From Astropecten irregularis (lineage: Eukaryota > Echinodermata > Asteroidea > Paxillosida > Astropectinidae): a DNA stretch of 64,000 nucleotides. Position numbers and translations under genes: made by a program. This document shows positions 51,448 to 61,200 of this stretch, piece by piece. Within the stretch, counting starts at the first letter, position 1; every line of letters starts with the position of its first letter. The notes beneath the pieces were generated by a model. The model was not told the DNA's origin. It searched no databases and saw nothing but the letters and a program-made list of their open reading frames with translations. The DNA is taken from assembly GCA_963971285.1 (NCBI GenBank), contig OZ020246.1, positions 22,303,217-22,367,216 of the forward strand, in the 5' to 3' direction.

Positions 51448-51503
51448 CTACCGGAGGGTATGGAGCACTACGAACTGTGTACGCTGCTCTCCTGACAGTT
51501 GCA

Positions 51504-51509
51504 AATAAA
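51504..51509 (+). terminator. candidate polyadenylation signal of WDR89
   Basis: AATAAA lies 57 bp after the WDR89 stop codon, the first canonical hexamer downstream of the stop. The short 3' UTR this implies is possible but unproven. Sequence from about 51765 onward is repeat material, which favours an end near here. Confidence 0.35.
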
Positions 51510-51764
51510 CTGAAACCGAAGGACAGTGAAGAACTTAAAGAGTATGTCTATGCTCTGCGGCGATGACACTCTTAAAAATCAGCGTGAAGGCGTCCTGGTC
51601 CTGCTGGCATGATCAAATGACTCTGGCGGAAGAGGTGATGACGTTTCGAGAATTCCTGCCAGACCACACCGAGACAATTCGCCCTGTAGAATTCACAATA
51701 CGCTGATATTTACTGGGATCATTCAAGCGGGATGTCAGTTTGTAGATCAGTTATTGTCAGTTCT

Positions 51765-51905
51765 GGGGTCGATTTCACAAAACCTTACGATCGATCGTAA
51801 CTCGTGTTACGAAGGATAACCAATCGTATCCTACGTAGGGCTACAATGCATCATAAGTCCTACAATTGATAGTAAAGTTACGATGAGTTTGGTGAAATCC
51901 ACTCC
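51765..51905. mobile_element. MITE, GGGGTCGATTTCACAAA family
   Basis: GGGGTCGATTTCACAAAACC at the left, TTTGGTGAAATCCACTCC at the right; inner CGATCGATCGTAACTCGTGT and ACAATTGATAGTAAAGTTAC. It lies about 320 bp after the WDR89 stop. Confidence 0.8.
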
Positions 51906-52988
51906 AGGATATTATTTCAGTGTACTTCTGATATCATCTGATGATAAAGGTGTGAGACGTAGGGTATTACTCTTCTTGAAGTTCTACTGTTTTGTTTTAT
52001 CGTTGCTGCAAAAAAAAAAAGGCAAAACAAAACGAGAGTGACAAATTTTGAAACCCAGAGTGCGGGGGCTGACTCTTTCATAAGAATGGCCCCCTCTTGT
52101 TTGTCTTTCAAGCATTTCAAAGCTTTCTTTCGAAGTTTTTGCATGACTGGTAAGAGCTGAGGTTATTATGCCTTTGCCTCAAATGTAAGTTTGCATACGT
52201 TTAGGAGAGGGAAAAGTGAACTTGGTTTTGAACCAATCTAAGTAGGGAAACAGCCAGTGCTTAGAACGGACTTTGGTTTTGAAGCCAGCTGAATATCTTA
52301 CTTAAAAACGACATTTTCAGTTTTGAAAAAATGCATTTTGCCATTAATCATAGACAAGCAAAATTCTATTAATTGTATTTTTTATAAACATGTACATCGA
52401 TTATCATGTTCAAATGTAAAAAAAAAAATTAATTAACAACATTATTAAAAATGGTGACTTTTGATCATGTGTGAAAAATTTACAAATCATTTCTGTTTGT
52501 GTTATCTATTTTACTTATAAAAAGGCACTGCAGTTTGTTTGTTTTTATTTTTTTTTATTGATTAGGCCGATATGTTTTATGCAGTTGAGAATATTTGAAT
52601 TTTCGGATTGTAATCATAAAATGTACATGTCATTTTGTAAGAATCAGAATTGTTATACATTTAATTCAGTTTTTGTCTGCTGAATTTAAATTTTTGGAAG
52701 CCCTAAATTTCCCTTGTTTTTCTCCACATTTTTCAACTTCTTAAAACTTTCTTAGAGGAACTTGTCTTAAAGAAAAAAACTAAACTTGTGATAATGGTGA
52801 ATAAAATGCACTGTATAGATAAGATTGATTAAAATGTGATGCACTATGCAAATGGTATTAACAAGCACATGATCACAGTTATTTGCACTGAGGTCAATAG
52901 ATGGCGCTGTTTTAAATTCTAACCACCGAAAGATTGTATCAGATGTAACGCTTTGCATTATGGGATAGATACTCTTCAGATGATATTA

Positions 52989-53270
52989 GGCCCTTTTCCA
53001 AACCTTTGCTCCGGCTCCGGCTCTGGCTCCGACTCCGGCTCTGGCTCTGGCGCCGGCTCCAGCTGCAGCTTCAGCTTCAGCTCCAGCTCTGTCATCTTCC
53101 ATATGCTGAAAATATAAGTTGTGACCTGTCATTGAAACCGAATCTCTGCTTTCTTGTTCAAAATAGATATCTACTTCCAAACTGTAGCCAAAAGCCTCTA
53201 CATGTATTTTGATAATGGAGCCGGAGTCGGAGCCGGAGCCTGAGCCAGAGCCGAGGTTTGGAAAAGGGCC
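52989..53270 (+). mobile_element. hexamer-arm inverted-repeat element, copy D
   Basis: The exact 17-bp ends are GGCCCTTTTCCAAACCT and AGGTTTGGAAAAGGGCC. The left arm has about 14 GGCTCC/GGCTCT/CAGCTT units (53008-53090), the right arm about five GAGCCG/GAGTCG units. The core runs CTCTGTCATCTTCCATATGC to CTACATGTATTTTGATAATG. Here the opposite arm from copies A and B is the longer one. Confidence 0.85.
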
Positions 53271-53888
53271 ATGATTTCAAATACATTCTTAAAACTTCAA
53301 GATAAAAATGTAGAATCAAGCTTGATAAGAAGGAACTTATATAGTGGGTTTTATATGTTTTGGTGTAACAAGACCATTTGTAGGGAATAGTTGACTTGAA
53401 TTAAGTGAAGAAGAAACTGATGTTATTCTCAACTTTCTGTGCTATGAGTAATTCAAGAATAGAAGAAAAAAATGGCAGTGGATATAGACAGAAACTATAA
53501 CCGTGATGAGGGTTCCTTTTATTGAACTGTGCCACAGGGATTACACGACAAATGTACACGCAATGAGCCTTTGTAAAATAGCAGCACACATTCCAAAAAT
53601 ACAACCAGTTGCATGAAATTTGTGGTATTAAACTTGTCTCTATACCATTCCCGCCATTATTGTTTTTCCCTTTTATCCCACTCTGTTTGGCCCTCAGGGG
53701 CTGATAAATATTTGAACATCGATTTCTAATCAGCTGAAAACTATTCGTTTTTATTAGATTTCCCTTTGCACTTTTTGTTTGGTGGTGATTTGTCCTTTTT
53801 GTACATTTATCAGATTTTGTATGATTCATTGAGTTTTATTTTTGGCCCTCTTTTGGTGTTTTCAGCCAGAAAAGTGTAATGGAAAAAT

Positions 53889-54154
53889 GAAGAGTTCATT
53901 TGCAAAAACAGATAACTCCATTTATGAAAAATTAATTTAATCATGCTTTACATTTTAGTATCCATGAAAACCGCATACATTTGAACATAATTTTATAAAA
54001 CTTATTAATTTATTGCAAATTTATCAAAGTACAGAAAATGACAAAAAAAAAGAGAATGTATTGGTGTATCCTTCAATAAACAAAAAGAAGCATCCGTGGT
54101 GATAATGTAAATTTTTCAAAAAAGGACTTATCTGTTTTTGCAATTGAACTCTTC
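53889..54154. mobile_element. MITE with ends GAAGAGTTCATTTGCAAAAACAGATAA
   Basis: GAAGAGTTCATTTGCAAAAA and CAGATAACTCC at the left are mirrored by GGACTTATCTG and TTTTTGCAATTGAACTCTTC at the right, about 30 bp of inverted repeat. The interior is AT-rich and non-coding and includes an AATAAA at 54075. Confidence 0.82.
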
Positions 54155-54514
54155 AAATACTTTGGCACTGTCAGACTACTTGAGTCACAGATTAGGCAAT
54201 AAGAGAGGGCGCCCTTTCATAGTTAATGACACTATCTCAGAAACACCATCCAGAATATATAGCTTTATTGGTCGACTCATAAATGTGATTTTGATATACT
54301 TATCCTGCTTTCTTGGGAAAAAATCAGGATCTGTGAATGATTTTGTAAAGCAAAATGCTGGGTTTTTTTTAGTTGTCTGAATTTCTATAAAGTTAAAATT
54401 GATGGACTGTAACCAATTCTAACAGTGTCTTTCATTGAAATTAAGCACAAAAGCTGCAGTGGATATTGGAATAGCTTACCGGTACTCATTTCAGATGTAA
54501 CCCAAAATTAAGCC

Positions 54515-54628
54515 TTTGAGAAAGATCCTGCTAGGATCGAAATGCATCAGGCCCTCCTAACTCCAAGCATTTGATATATTTCATGTCATTTTGGCTAATG
54601 AGCAGTTTGCAGCAGTTTATTACTTGTA
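54515..54628. mobile_element. MITE half, CTGCTGCAAACTGCTCATCA family
   Basis: CTTTGAGAAAGATCCTGCTA, GGATCGAAATGCATCAGGCC, CTCCTAACTCCAAGCATTTG, TAATGAGCAGTTTGCAGCAG, TTTATTACTTGTA: a clear right half. Confidence 0.72.
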
Positions 54629-55484
54629 GTAATGCAAAAAGACGATTAGGAAGACACACATTTTGTTTTGACGATGTCCGTCTTGCATCAGTGAACTTGT
54701 ACCATCTATTATCGATTACTATACTTCTGAATTAGCATGTGTATATTTCCCTGTTCAAGGAGCAGATTGACTTCATCCTCATTCAAAGAACAGCAAATGT
54801 GCACCATCAAGTACATGTATAAGGGATATTATAATTTGAATCGTGCAAGTTCACTGATGCAACATGGACACTGTCACAAACTGTGCCCAACTTGGTGGAA
54901 TGACCCATATAGCCCTACTAGTTGAAAGCTGCTGACATAGGCTCAGTTTGTTTCACATAAACTCTTATTTTAATCAGTTATAAAACCATTGGTTTGCTGT
55001 TTGCATAAGAAAATGGAGGATCTAGTGTGAACGCACGAGGATCACATTGAGACCCGAATCCATGATTGTGTGAATCAAACAGCCCCTTAATGTAGTAGCT
55101 GCCTGATTGGTTTCTCCTTGCCATTTTTAAATATTAGTAATTCAAATTGTAAATACAAATTTTCATGGAGCTTTGTGGGCACATACATTGTTTTTTTTCT
55201 AAGGCACAGGAAAGGGTTTTGACAAGCAAACACAAAATATCTTTCACAAATTTCGTGTAGTGTTTTATGCTGCTAAAATAAACCCATATTCATCTGAAGT
55301 ATAATAAGCATAAAATATCATTATTTTCGGTTACAGACAGATCTGAAAAATTGTGAATTAGAAACAAATTATGATCACTGTAGGTTTTTTTCTTTTCCTC
55401 TTTTAAACGTTTGGTATTATATGCATTTGTCCAAAGCAAGCTGACCTAAATGGTCTTTCTATTTAAATTTTCATTTTTAAAACA

Positions 55485-55600
55485 TTGAAAAGTGAACAAA
55501 GACAAATTAACTGGAGTGGGATTCGAACCAGCGACGTCTGGAATACCGTTTGGGCGGCGCTCTTACAAACTGGGCCACCCAGGCCTATGTTGGTGGTGTC
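55485..55600 (-). mobile_element. tRNA-derived SINE, reverse orientation
   Basis: The tail CATTGAAAAGTGAACAAAGA and ACTGGAGTGGGATTCGAACC (reverse B box) are followed by the tRNA-like half through CTGGGCCACCCAGGC. It is the same family as 48412-48515. Confidence 0.7.
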
Positions 55601-55984
55601 CCTATAATAGTCAATCAGTATCTTTGTTCGTTTTCATTTTAGCTTTATTGTACTCTTTTTAGCTTGGGCTTCTGTGATTTAATTTTGCAAAAGAGTCATT
55701 GAACAATTACAACGAACTTGTTCGTATCCAGTTTAAAATAAATATAAATATATATTTTTTATCTCTTTGTTCTGTCTTACTCGACCAACAAAAAAAATAT
55801 ATTATTATTATTTCTGATTTTCTTTAAGTAATAGACACAACCAAATTATGTGGTTTTAGTGTTCTCCAAATAGAGCGTCAAATTCAATTTCAGGAGCACA
55901 GGTTGCACTCAATAATTGCCTCATTTTCACAACTTAAAACTTTATTCGTCACTCGTAATTAATAAAAAACTAAGTGTAATCTGT

Positions 55985-56361
55985 TTAAAGGTAATATCAT
56001 ACTTTGGTATAGGAAACCCAAACAGAAATGGTCACCGTATTTACCTATAATTTACAAGGTATAAAGATGTACCTGGTACAAACATACCGTTGAAATTTCC
56101 CCGTCTAATAGACTGTATTTATCCAGAAATGAGTAAAACGAAATACCGAAAACAGTTTTGATCTTTGAGATCAAAACCTCACAATTACAATTACCTTGCA
56201 ATTTTGCGTAACAATCGCAACGGTTTTCGCTGTTTTCTACCGTTCCCAATGACCAATTGAGCTGGAAATTTCACAGGTTTGTTTTTATTCCATGACAAAT
56301 CAAATTATGAACAGACCGCAGCTGTTCTATCAACTTCACCGAAGTATGATACTACCTTTAA
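55985..56361. mobile_element. MITE, TTAA family, complete with intact TTAA flanks
   Basis: TTAA (55985-55988) AGGTAATATCATACTTTG at the left; GAAGTATGATACTACCT TTAA (56358-56361) at the right. GTTTTGATCTTTGAGATCAA is the central hairpin. CAAATTATGAACAGACCGCA marks the subfamily shared with 15392 and 34079. Confidence 0.85.
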
Positions 56362-56654
56362 CCATAGGTCCTCTGATTGTATGAAATCAGAGGAACAATT
56401 TTGATGTCTTTCAAAAAAACATGTTTTACTTGTAATATCAAATCTCACCAAATTTATTCTATATTTCAACAAGCATATTTACAACGACTTGGTGTTTTGC
56501 AAGTTATATCACACAAGGTATAGTGGTGTGTTGGTATGTCATATGATATTAACTTCACCTCAAAATTATTTATAATAAAGACAATAAAAAAAGAAATCAT
56601 ACTTGAATGCAGACGTTTGATTGTGATTTGAACGAAGTTTTTAATTTTCAAATG

Positions 56655-56745
56655 TATACCACTGTAAGGGAAACTGACTGGATTAATAATATTTAAAGTC
56701 ATTGAAAAGTGAACAAGGACAAATTGACTGGAGCGCTGTTGACAA
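56655..56745 (-). mobile_element. SINE tail, reverse orientation
   Basis: TAAGGGAAACTGACTGGATT, AAAGTCATTGAAAAGTGAAC and AAGGACAAATTGACTGGAGC form the reverse of the 48470-48515 tail. The tRNA head is missing. Confidence 0.6.
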
Positions 56746-56768
56746 CCAGGCTCGATGGACCTCACCAA

Positions 56769-57011
56769 GGTTCCAATTTCATAAAACTGTTAAGCACAAA
56801 AATTTGCTTAGCACAAAAATGTCTCGCCCAATAAAACAAACCACCATTGAAAATTCCAATTGATATTCATGGTCAGCGAACAACAGCCAAAGAACAATAT
56901 CTCAAGTGGTACACAACACGTGGAAATTTGGTAGTTAACCCTGTTTTTATTAAGACATAAATGTCGTGCATAGCAAATTTTTGTGCTTAACAGTTTTATG
57001 AAATTGGCCCC
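56769..57011. mobile_element. MITE, GGGGCCAATTTCATAAA family
   Basis: GGTTCCAATTTCATAAAACT at the left and AGTTTTATGAAATTGGCCCC at the right. Internal order is as in 2441-2674 but inverted. Confidence 0.8.
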
Positions 57012-57030
57012 TAATCTCGTTTTGTGCTCA

Positions 57031-57292
57031 GGAGCCAATTTCAAAGAGCTGCTTAATGCGCAAAATCTTACTTAAATTTCGGAAAGGTCTTCCTTGATCA
57101 AACAGGATTATATACCCACCAAATCCTCATGTGATATTTACGGCAGTTTTGAATTATATTCGGTCATCGTTTGCTGAGCGTATCATTCACAAGGAGTTTT
57201 GGCTGGCATAATGATTTGATTTACCATCTTTATTTTACTTTTTGGTGCTTAAGCAAATTTTGGTGCTTAAGCAACTCTATAAAATTAGCGCC
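57031..57292. mobile_element. MITE, GGAGCCAATTTCAAAGAGCTGCTT family
   Basis: GGAGCCAATTTCAAAGAGCT at the left; GCTTAAGCAACTCTATAAAA and TTAGCGCC at the right. It is a relative of the preceding element, placed 20 bp after it. Confidence 0.7.
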
Positions 57293-57584
57293 AGTTTCCG
57301 AGCTTAATTGGCTATATGCCCCATATGCATCTATTAGAAGGCATCAAAATATAGATACTGTTTTCAATAAACGAATTTCAACTGATGAACAAGCAAACAA
57401 ACAAACAAACAAACAAACAAACAAAATACGTATTTCCAACTTTTAGCTAAATGACCCCGGAAGACATTTACACACCGCCCAAAGATGCCCTTCAAACCGA
57501 CTTACTGCCAGTGGATTATCCCTCCACTCTCAATTTAAAGTAGGCCAAGATTTAAAGCCAAAATCTATCAAACTATACCACCAA

Positions 57585-57980
57585 ATGCTTGGAGTCAGAA
57601 GGGCCTGGCGCGTTTCGATCCTTGCAGGATCTTAGCAGGATCTTTCTCAAAGGCTATGCAGTGGCGCACCCGGGGGGGGGGGGGGCTTGAGCCCCCCCCC
57701 CCCCCAAGAGGGTCCCTGAAAAAAAAAAAAAAAAAAAAAAAAAAAACGAAAAAAAAAGGGGGGGAGAGGGAAAGGGAGAGGAGGAAGGGGGGGGGGGAGT
57801 CACAAAATGTTTTGTGGGAGAAAATTTTTCTTTGAGCCCCCCCCCAAGACAAAATCCTGGGTGCGCCGGTGAGGCTATGCCTATATATAAAAAAAAATCG
57901 AAACGCGTCAGGCCCTCCAAACTCCAACTTAACTTGTAAATTTCAGCATTTTTTCATTTTGGGGGGCTTATGAGCAGTTT
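57585..57980. mobile_element. MITE, CTGCTGCAAACTGCTCATCA family, with nested hAT-like element
   Basis: AATGCTTGGAGTCAGAAGGG, CCTGGCGCGTTTCGATCC and GATCTTAGCAGGATCTTTCT, then (after the insertion 57659-57871) TCGAAACGCGTCAGGCCCTC, CAAACTCCAACTTAACTTGT and TTATGAGCAGTTTGCA. Confidence 0.7.
57651..57879. mobile_element. hAT-like MITE with 8-bp duplication, homopolymer-rich
   Basis: AGGCTATG at 57651-57658 and 57872-57879 brackets a 213-bp element with ends CAGTGGCGCACCC and GGGTGCGCCGGTG. The interior is runs of G, C and about 28 As. The runs could carry sequencing or assembly error. Confidence 0.82.
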
Positions 57981-60179
57981 GCATAAATACCACCAAGTTT
58001 GAAGCACTGAACCCCAAGATTGTGAGACTTATGTCACTTTTACACAATCTATTAATTTCATGAACCCCAAAGCGTTATTCATTTTATGATTATCAGTTTA
58101 GCGCAGCGATTTTGGTCTGTTGAGTGTGGTATATCGCATAATGTTCTGGCATGCAAATTAATACTTTGGGCTACGATTATGCTCCTGCTGCGACCAGAGC
58201 CGTAATATTTACGGCTCTGGCTGCGACCAAAATAATGCGCCCTCAACGTCTGAAATAATGTAGTTTGGGAGGCTGGCTCGGTTTGATCATGGAGTAATGA
58301 ATGGTCACAAAAAGTGAAACAATGACCATGCAGTTACAAATAAAAGGTTACTAATGTTACAAGCTTACACAAAATAATTGGAAGAAAACCAATCTGAGTC
58401 ATTTTGACCGGGTAATTAGGCCTGTCGCTTTTGCTTCACTAGATCTTTATAACACTCTAAGTTGATGTCCCCCCATGTTCGTGTGTTATCTCATGTATTT
58501 CTACCTCCATGGTTATAATATCTAATCCCAGAATAAAAAAAATTGAAATCCTATGGACTATGGACAAAAAAGTGTTTTAAAAAAGACCGTAAAAAAAACA
58601 CGAAGGACACAATCCGTGAATGTTATGAACAGTCTAATCTAAGCAGCATGTCTGAGCTGCCAGCCACACCATCAGTTATATGTAAATCGGCCCATTTAAT
58701 CTCTTAATCCTGTCACTATTATTGGAGGGTGATTATTGTCAATCATTCTTTCCCTGACCCGTGTCCCATGGCTGACAGTGTCAAGTTGGAAAACACATTC
58801 TTATACCATCAATCTGTTAATCATCAAATAACGCAACAGATTTGATATAATTCTTCAATTTCTCAAGTTTCTATCTGCCATGAAATTACAAGAACATTTT
58901 TAGTTCGAAAAGTAAACTTTACCACATCGATTAGCATTTACCCAGCAATCATCTCATGTATACGGGCACGGAAAAAATTAACACTATACCACTATACCAG
59001 TATACCGGCAATGGAGACATCTATACCGGTATATTGATTATCGTGTTTCTCCTCATGTAAATGGCCTTCGTTCAAACAAGCCGAATCGGCTTTAAGTTCA
59101 CCTGAGCCCCAGCTCAACAAGAATAATCAATAACTGGGCTGTGAAGGAGATGATGGAAAAGACTGCCCTGTCATGTCATGCCAAAGGTTTCAGCATAGTT
59201 CTAACTGCTTATTAGTCTTAAACTGTTTGACAAATTGAATTGAATTGTTGCAGTGACGTCAATGTTCAAGGGAAAACTTTCAGGGAAAGCCGTGAAATTT
59301 TTTAATCTGCCTTAGAAGTTCAACCAGACCACATCAATGTGATTATGTTGTGTTACTGGAGATTTAATTGCTACTCAACACGGCGGTGACAGTTTCATAA
59401 AAACCAAAACAAACAAATTCAAAACTTTAAATACGATGGTGGACCTAGATATTTTTTAAAGGGATGGAGAAGACACGTTATCCCCAAAATGAATAAATGA
59501 ATAAATAACTTAAAAGGCTCTATGCATTATCAGAACACATTGGGTCTGTTTTTAGGAATGCATTTGATCTGGAATCGTTGTAAAAGTGGTAGGATGTTCA
59601 AAAACATTTTGGAAGTAGATTACTTAAAACATTCAGCCTATATTTCTTAGATAAATTGCTTTATATATTTTATAATATAAATTTTTATATAGTTTTATTA
59701 CGGTTTGATGTAAAGTGAAAAGCCCAATTCTCTTTAGAACTGCTGCCAGTTTCCAATCCAGTTGAAAGTTCCTTTTTGCTGAACCCAGAATCAACTACGG
59801 TTTTCTTACTTTCCAGTTTCCCAACAAAGATAAAACATAAGGTATGAAAGAAGACGAAGTGAATGTATTCAGAACACGTATGAAAGTAACTCAAACCGTT
59901 ATGAGAAGAAGAAGTGAAAGAAGACATGAAATTATTGAAAATGACGCACAAAATGAAGCGCATTCGACAAAAACAGAAAGTTGAGTCAATGCATTCTCGT
60001 AGTAATACAAATGAATTACAGGCCGCAAATCTCGTAGGATTTAAAATTACTATACATACACGCTTGAATGCATTTTACCCACAAGGCTGTGTAGGTTTCC
60101 AATCACTTACCGTACGTACGTATACCTGTTGTACTTGTTCCCTATACAACAACATTCATAATACACTGACCGTGTAGTG

Positions 60180-60339
60180 AGAGTGCACGTCGTGTGTGAT
60201 GGTGGTGGTAAGTGCTGTAGTTTCCTTAAGTTTTCTGCCAACTTCTTCGCCCATGAAAGTCCAATTTCTACCCCAGTTGTGGTCTCAAGTACTCCTGGAG
60301 TATGTAGAGTACTGATGTGTACCGACAAGGAGCGCAGAC
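60180..60339 (+). promoter_or_regulatory. PSKH1 5' leader with an in-frame upstream ORF and possible mini-intron
   Basis: An upstream ATG at 60199 opens a 38-codon ORF that ends at TGA 60313-60315, in the same frame as the kinase start 24 bp later. If transcribed it would act as a uORF. Alternatively GTAAGT at 60208 and CTACCCCAG ending at 60276 could bound a 69-bp intron that removes most of it. No TATA box or other promoter signature is clear. Confidence 0.3.
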
Positions 60340-61200
60340 ATGGGCTGCGGTGGCGGTAAACTCGCGCCTGAGACGCCGGCAGATCGCCACATCGACTGGG
60401 TGAAAACAGTGGAACCCGGTGGTGCTGGGTCTTCGTCCGGTGCCAAAAACCAGTACAAGAAGAGCGAGGCCGGTAAGGTACACCACAAGCCCAAATATAA
60501 GGCCAAATTCGACCCCCGCGTCACTGCCAAGTATGACATCAAAGCACTGATAGGCACGGGTAGTTTCAGCAGGGTTGTTCGGGTGGAGCATCGTTCCACT
60601 AGGAATCCCTATGCCATCAAGATGGTAGAGAAGAGACGAGAAGGCAAGCAATGCTGGGAAGTTGAACTCAATATACTCCGGAGAGTTCGACACACGTACA
60701 TTATACAACTCATCGAGGTGTTTGATAGTAAGGAACGACTTTACATGGTGATGGAGTTAGCAACGGGAGGAGAGTTATTCGACCGCATCGTCGCTAAAGG
60801 GAGTTTCAACGAGCGAGATGCAACCAGGGTGCTACAAATGGTCCTGGAAGCAGTGCGTTACCTCCACAGTCTCGGGATAACTCATCGAGACATAAAACCT
60901 GAGAACTTACTCTACTATCATCCCGGTACGGACTCCAAGATAATGATTACGGATTTCGGACTAGCGAGCTGTCGGAAGGGAACCGGGGATAGCGATGAAG
61001 CGATGAGAACAATATGTGGGACTCCAGAATACATTGCCCCGGAGATTCTACTAAAGAAATCCTACAATCAGTCCGTAGACATTTGGGCAATTGGTGTTGT
61101 GACATACATCCTGCTCAGTGGACGAATGCCGTTTGATGACGATAATAGAACTCGCTTATATCGCAAGATTCTACGAGCCAAATACTCCTTCACAAGTGAG
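60340..61200 (+). CDS. PSKH1: Serine/threonine-protein kinase H1 (PSKH1), first coding exon, 287 residues, C-terminus beyond window
   Basis: CaMK-group protein Ser/Thr kinase. Family members are N-terminally acylated and found at Golgi, plasma membrane and nuclear speckles (family knowledge). The start is supported by a GACATGG context and an in-frame TGA at 60313-60315. MGCGGG offers Gly2 for myristoylation and Cys3 for palmitoylation. After a variable linker (about residues 27-52) the shared KYKAKFDPRVTAKYDIKALI leads into the kinase domain. Visible motifs: glycine loop GTGSFS at 72-77, catalytic AIK Lys94, HRDIKPEN 182-189, DFG 205-207, APE 233-235, and DNRTRLYRKILRAKYS near the end. All catalytic residues are intact. 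The exon ends in phase 0 at GAG|GTGAGT. Human PSKH1 has about 424 residues, so roughly 130, including the end of the C-lobe and the Ser/Arg-rich tail, are not in the window. Near-identity of FDPRVTAKYDIKALIG to human makes the assignment firm. Confidence 0.95.

Larger units (their letters stand above)
49294..50158. other. WDR89 intron, 865 bp, nearly all repeats
   Basis: It is filled by the SINE at 49365-49905 with its nested MITE and by the MITE at 49948-50096. Only short flanks next to the exons are unique. Confidence 0.7.
50265..51162. other. WDR89 last intron, 898 bp
   Basis: A MITE (50311-50680) and a SINE (50715-50965) take up most of it. The 200 bp before the final acceptor is unique. 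Confidence 0.7.
51448..60179. other. WDR89 3' region and intergenic DNA before PSKH1
   Basis: Annotated repeats: MITEs at 51765, 52989, 53889, 54515, 55985, 56769, 57031 and 57585, and reverse SINEs at 55485 and 56655. No gene was recognised. I see nothing identifiable in 51910-52985, 53275-53885, 54160-54510, 54630-55480, 55605-55980, 56365-56650, 57300-57580 or 57985-60175. A (CAAA)n run lies at 57391-57424. Confidence 0.55.

Noticed and set aside
51172-51447. Stand-alone 91-codon ORF rich in Thr/Pro
   Set aside because: It is the last exon of WDR89. The [12 protein letters not shown] start completes the last WD blade and the acceptor lies at 51162.
60268-60708. 146- and 104-codon minus-strand ORFs
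   Set aside because: Antisense shadows of the PSKH1 coding exon; no recognisable protein.
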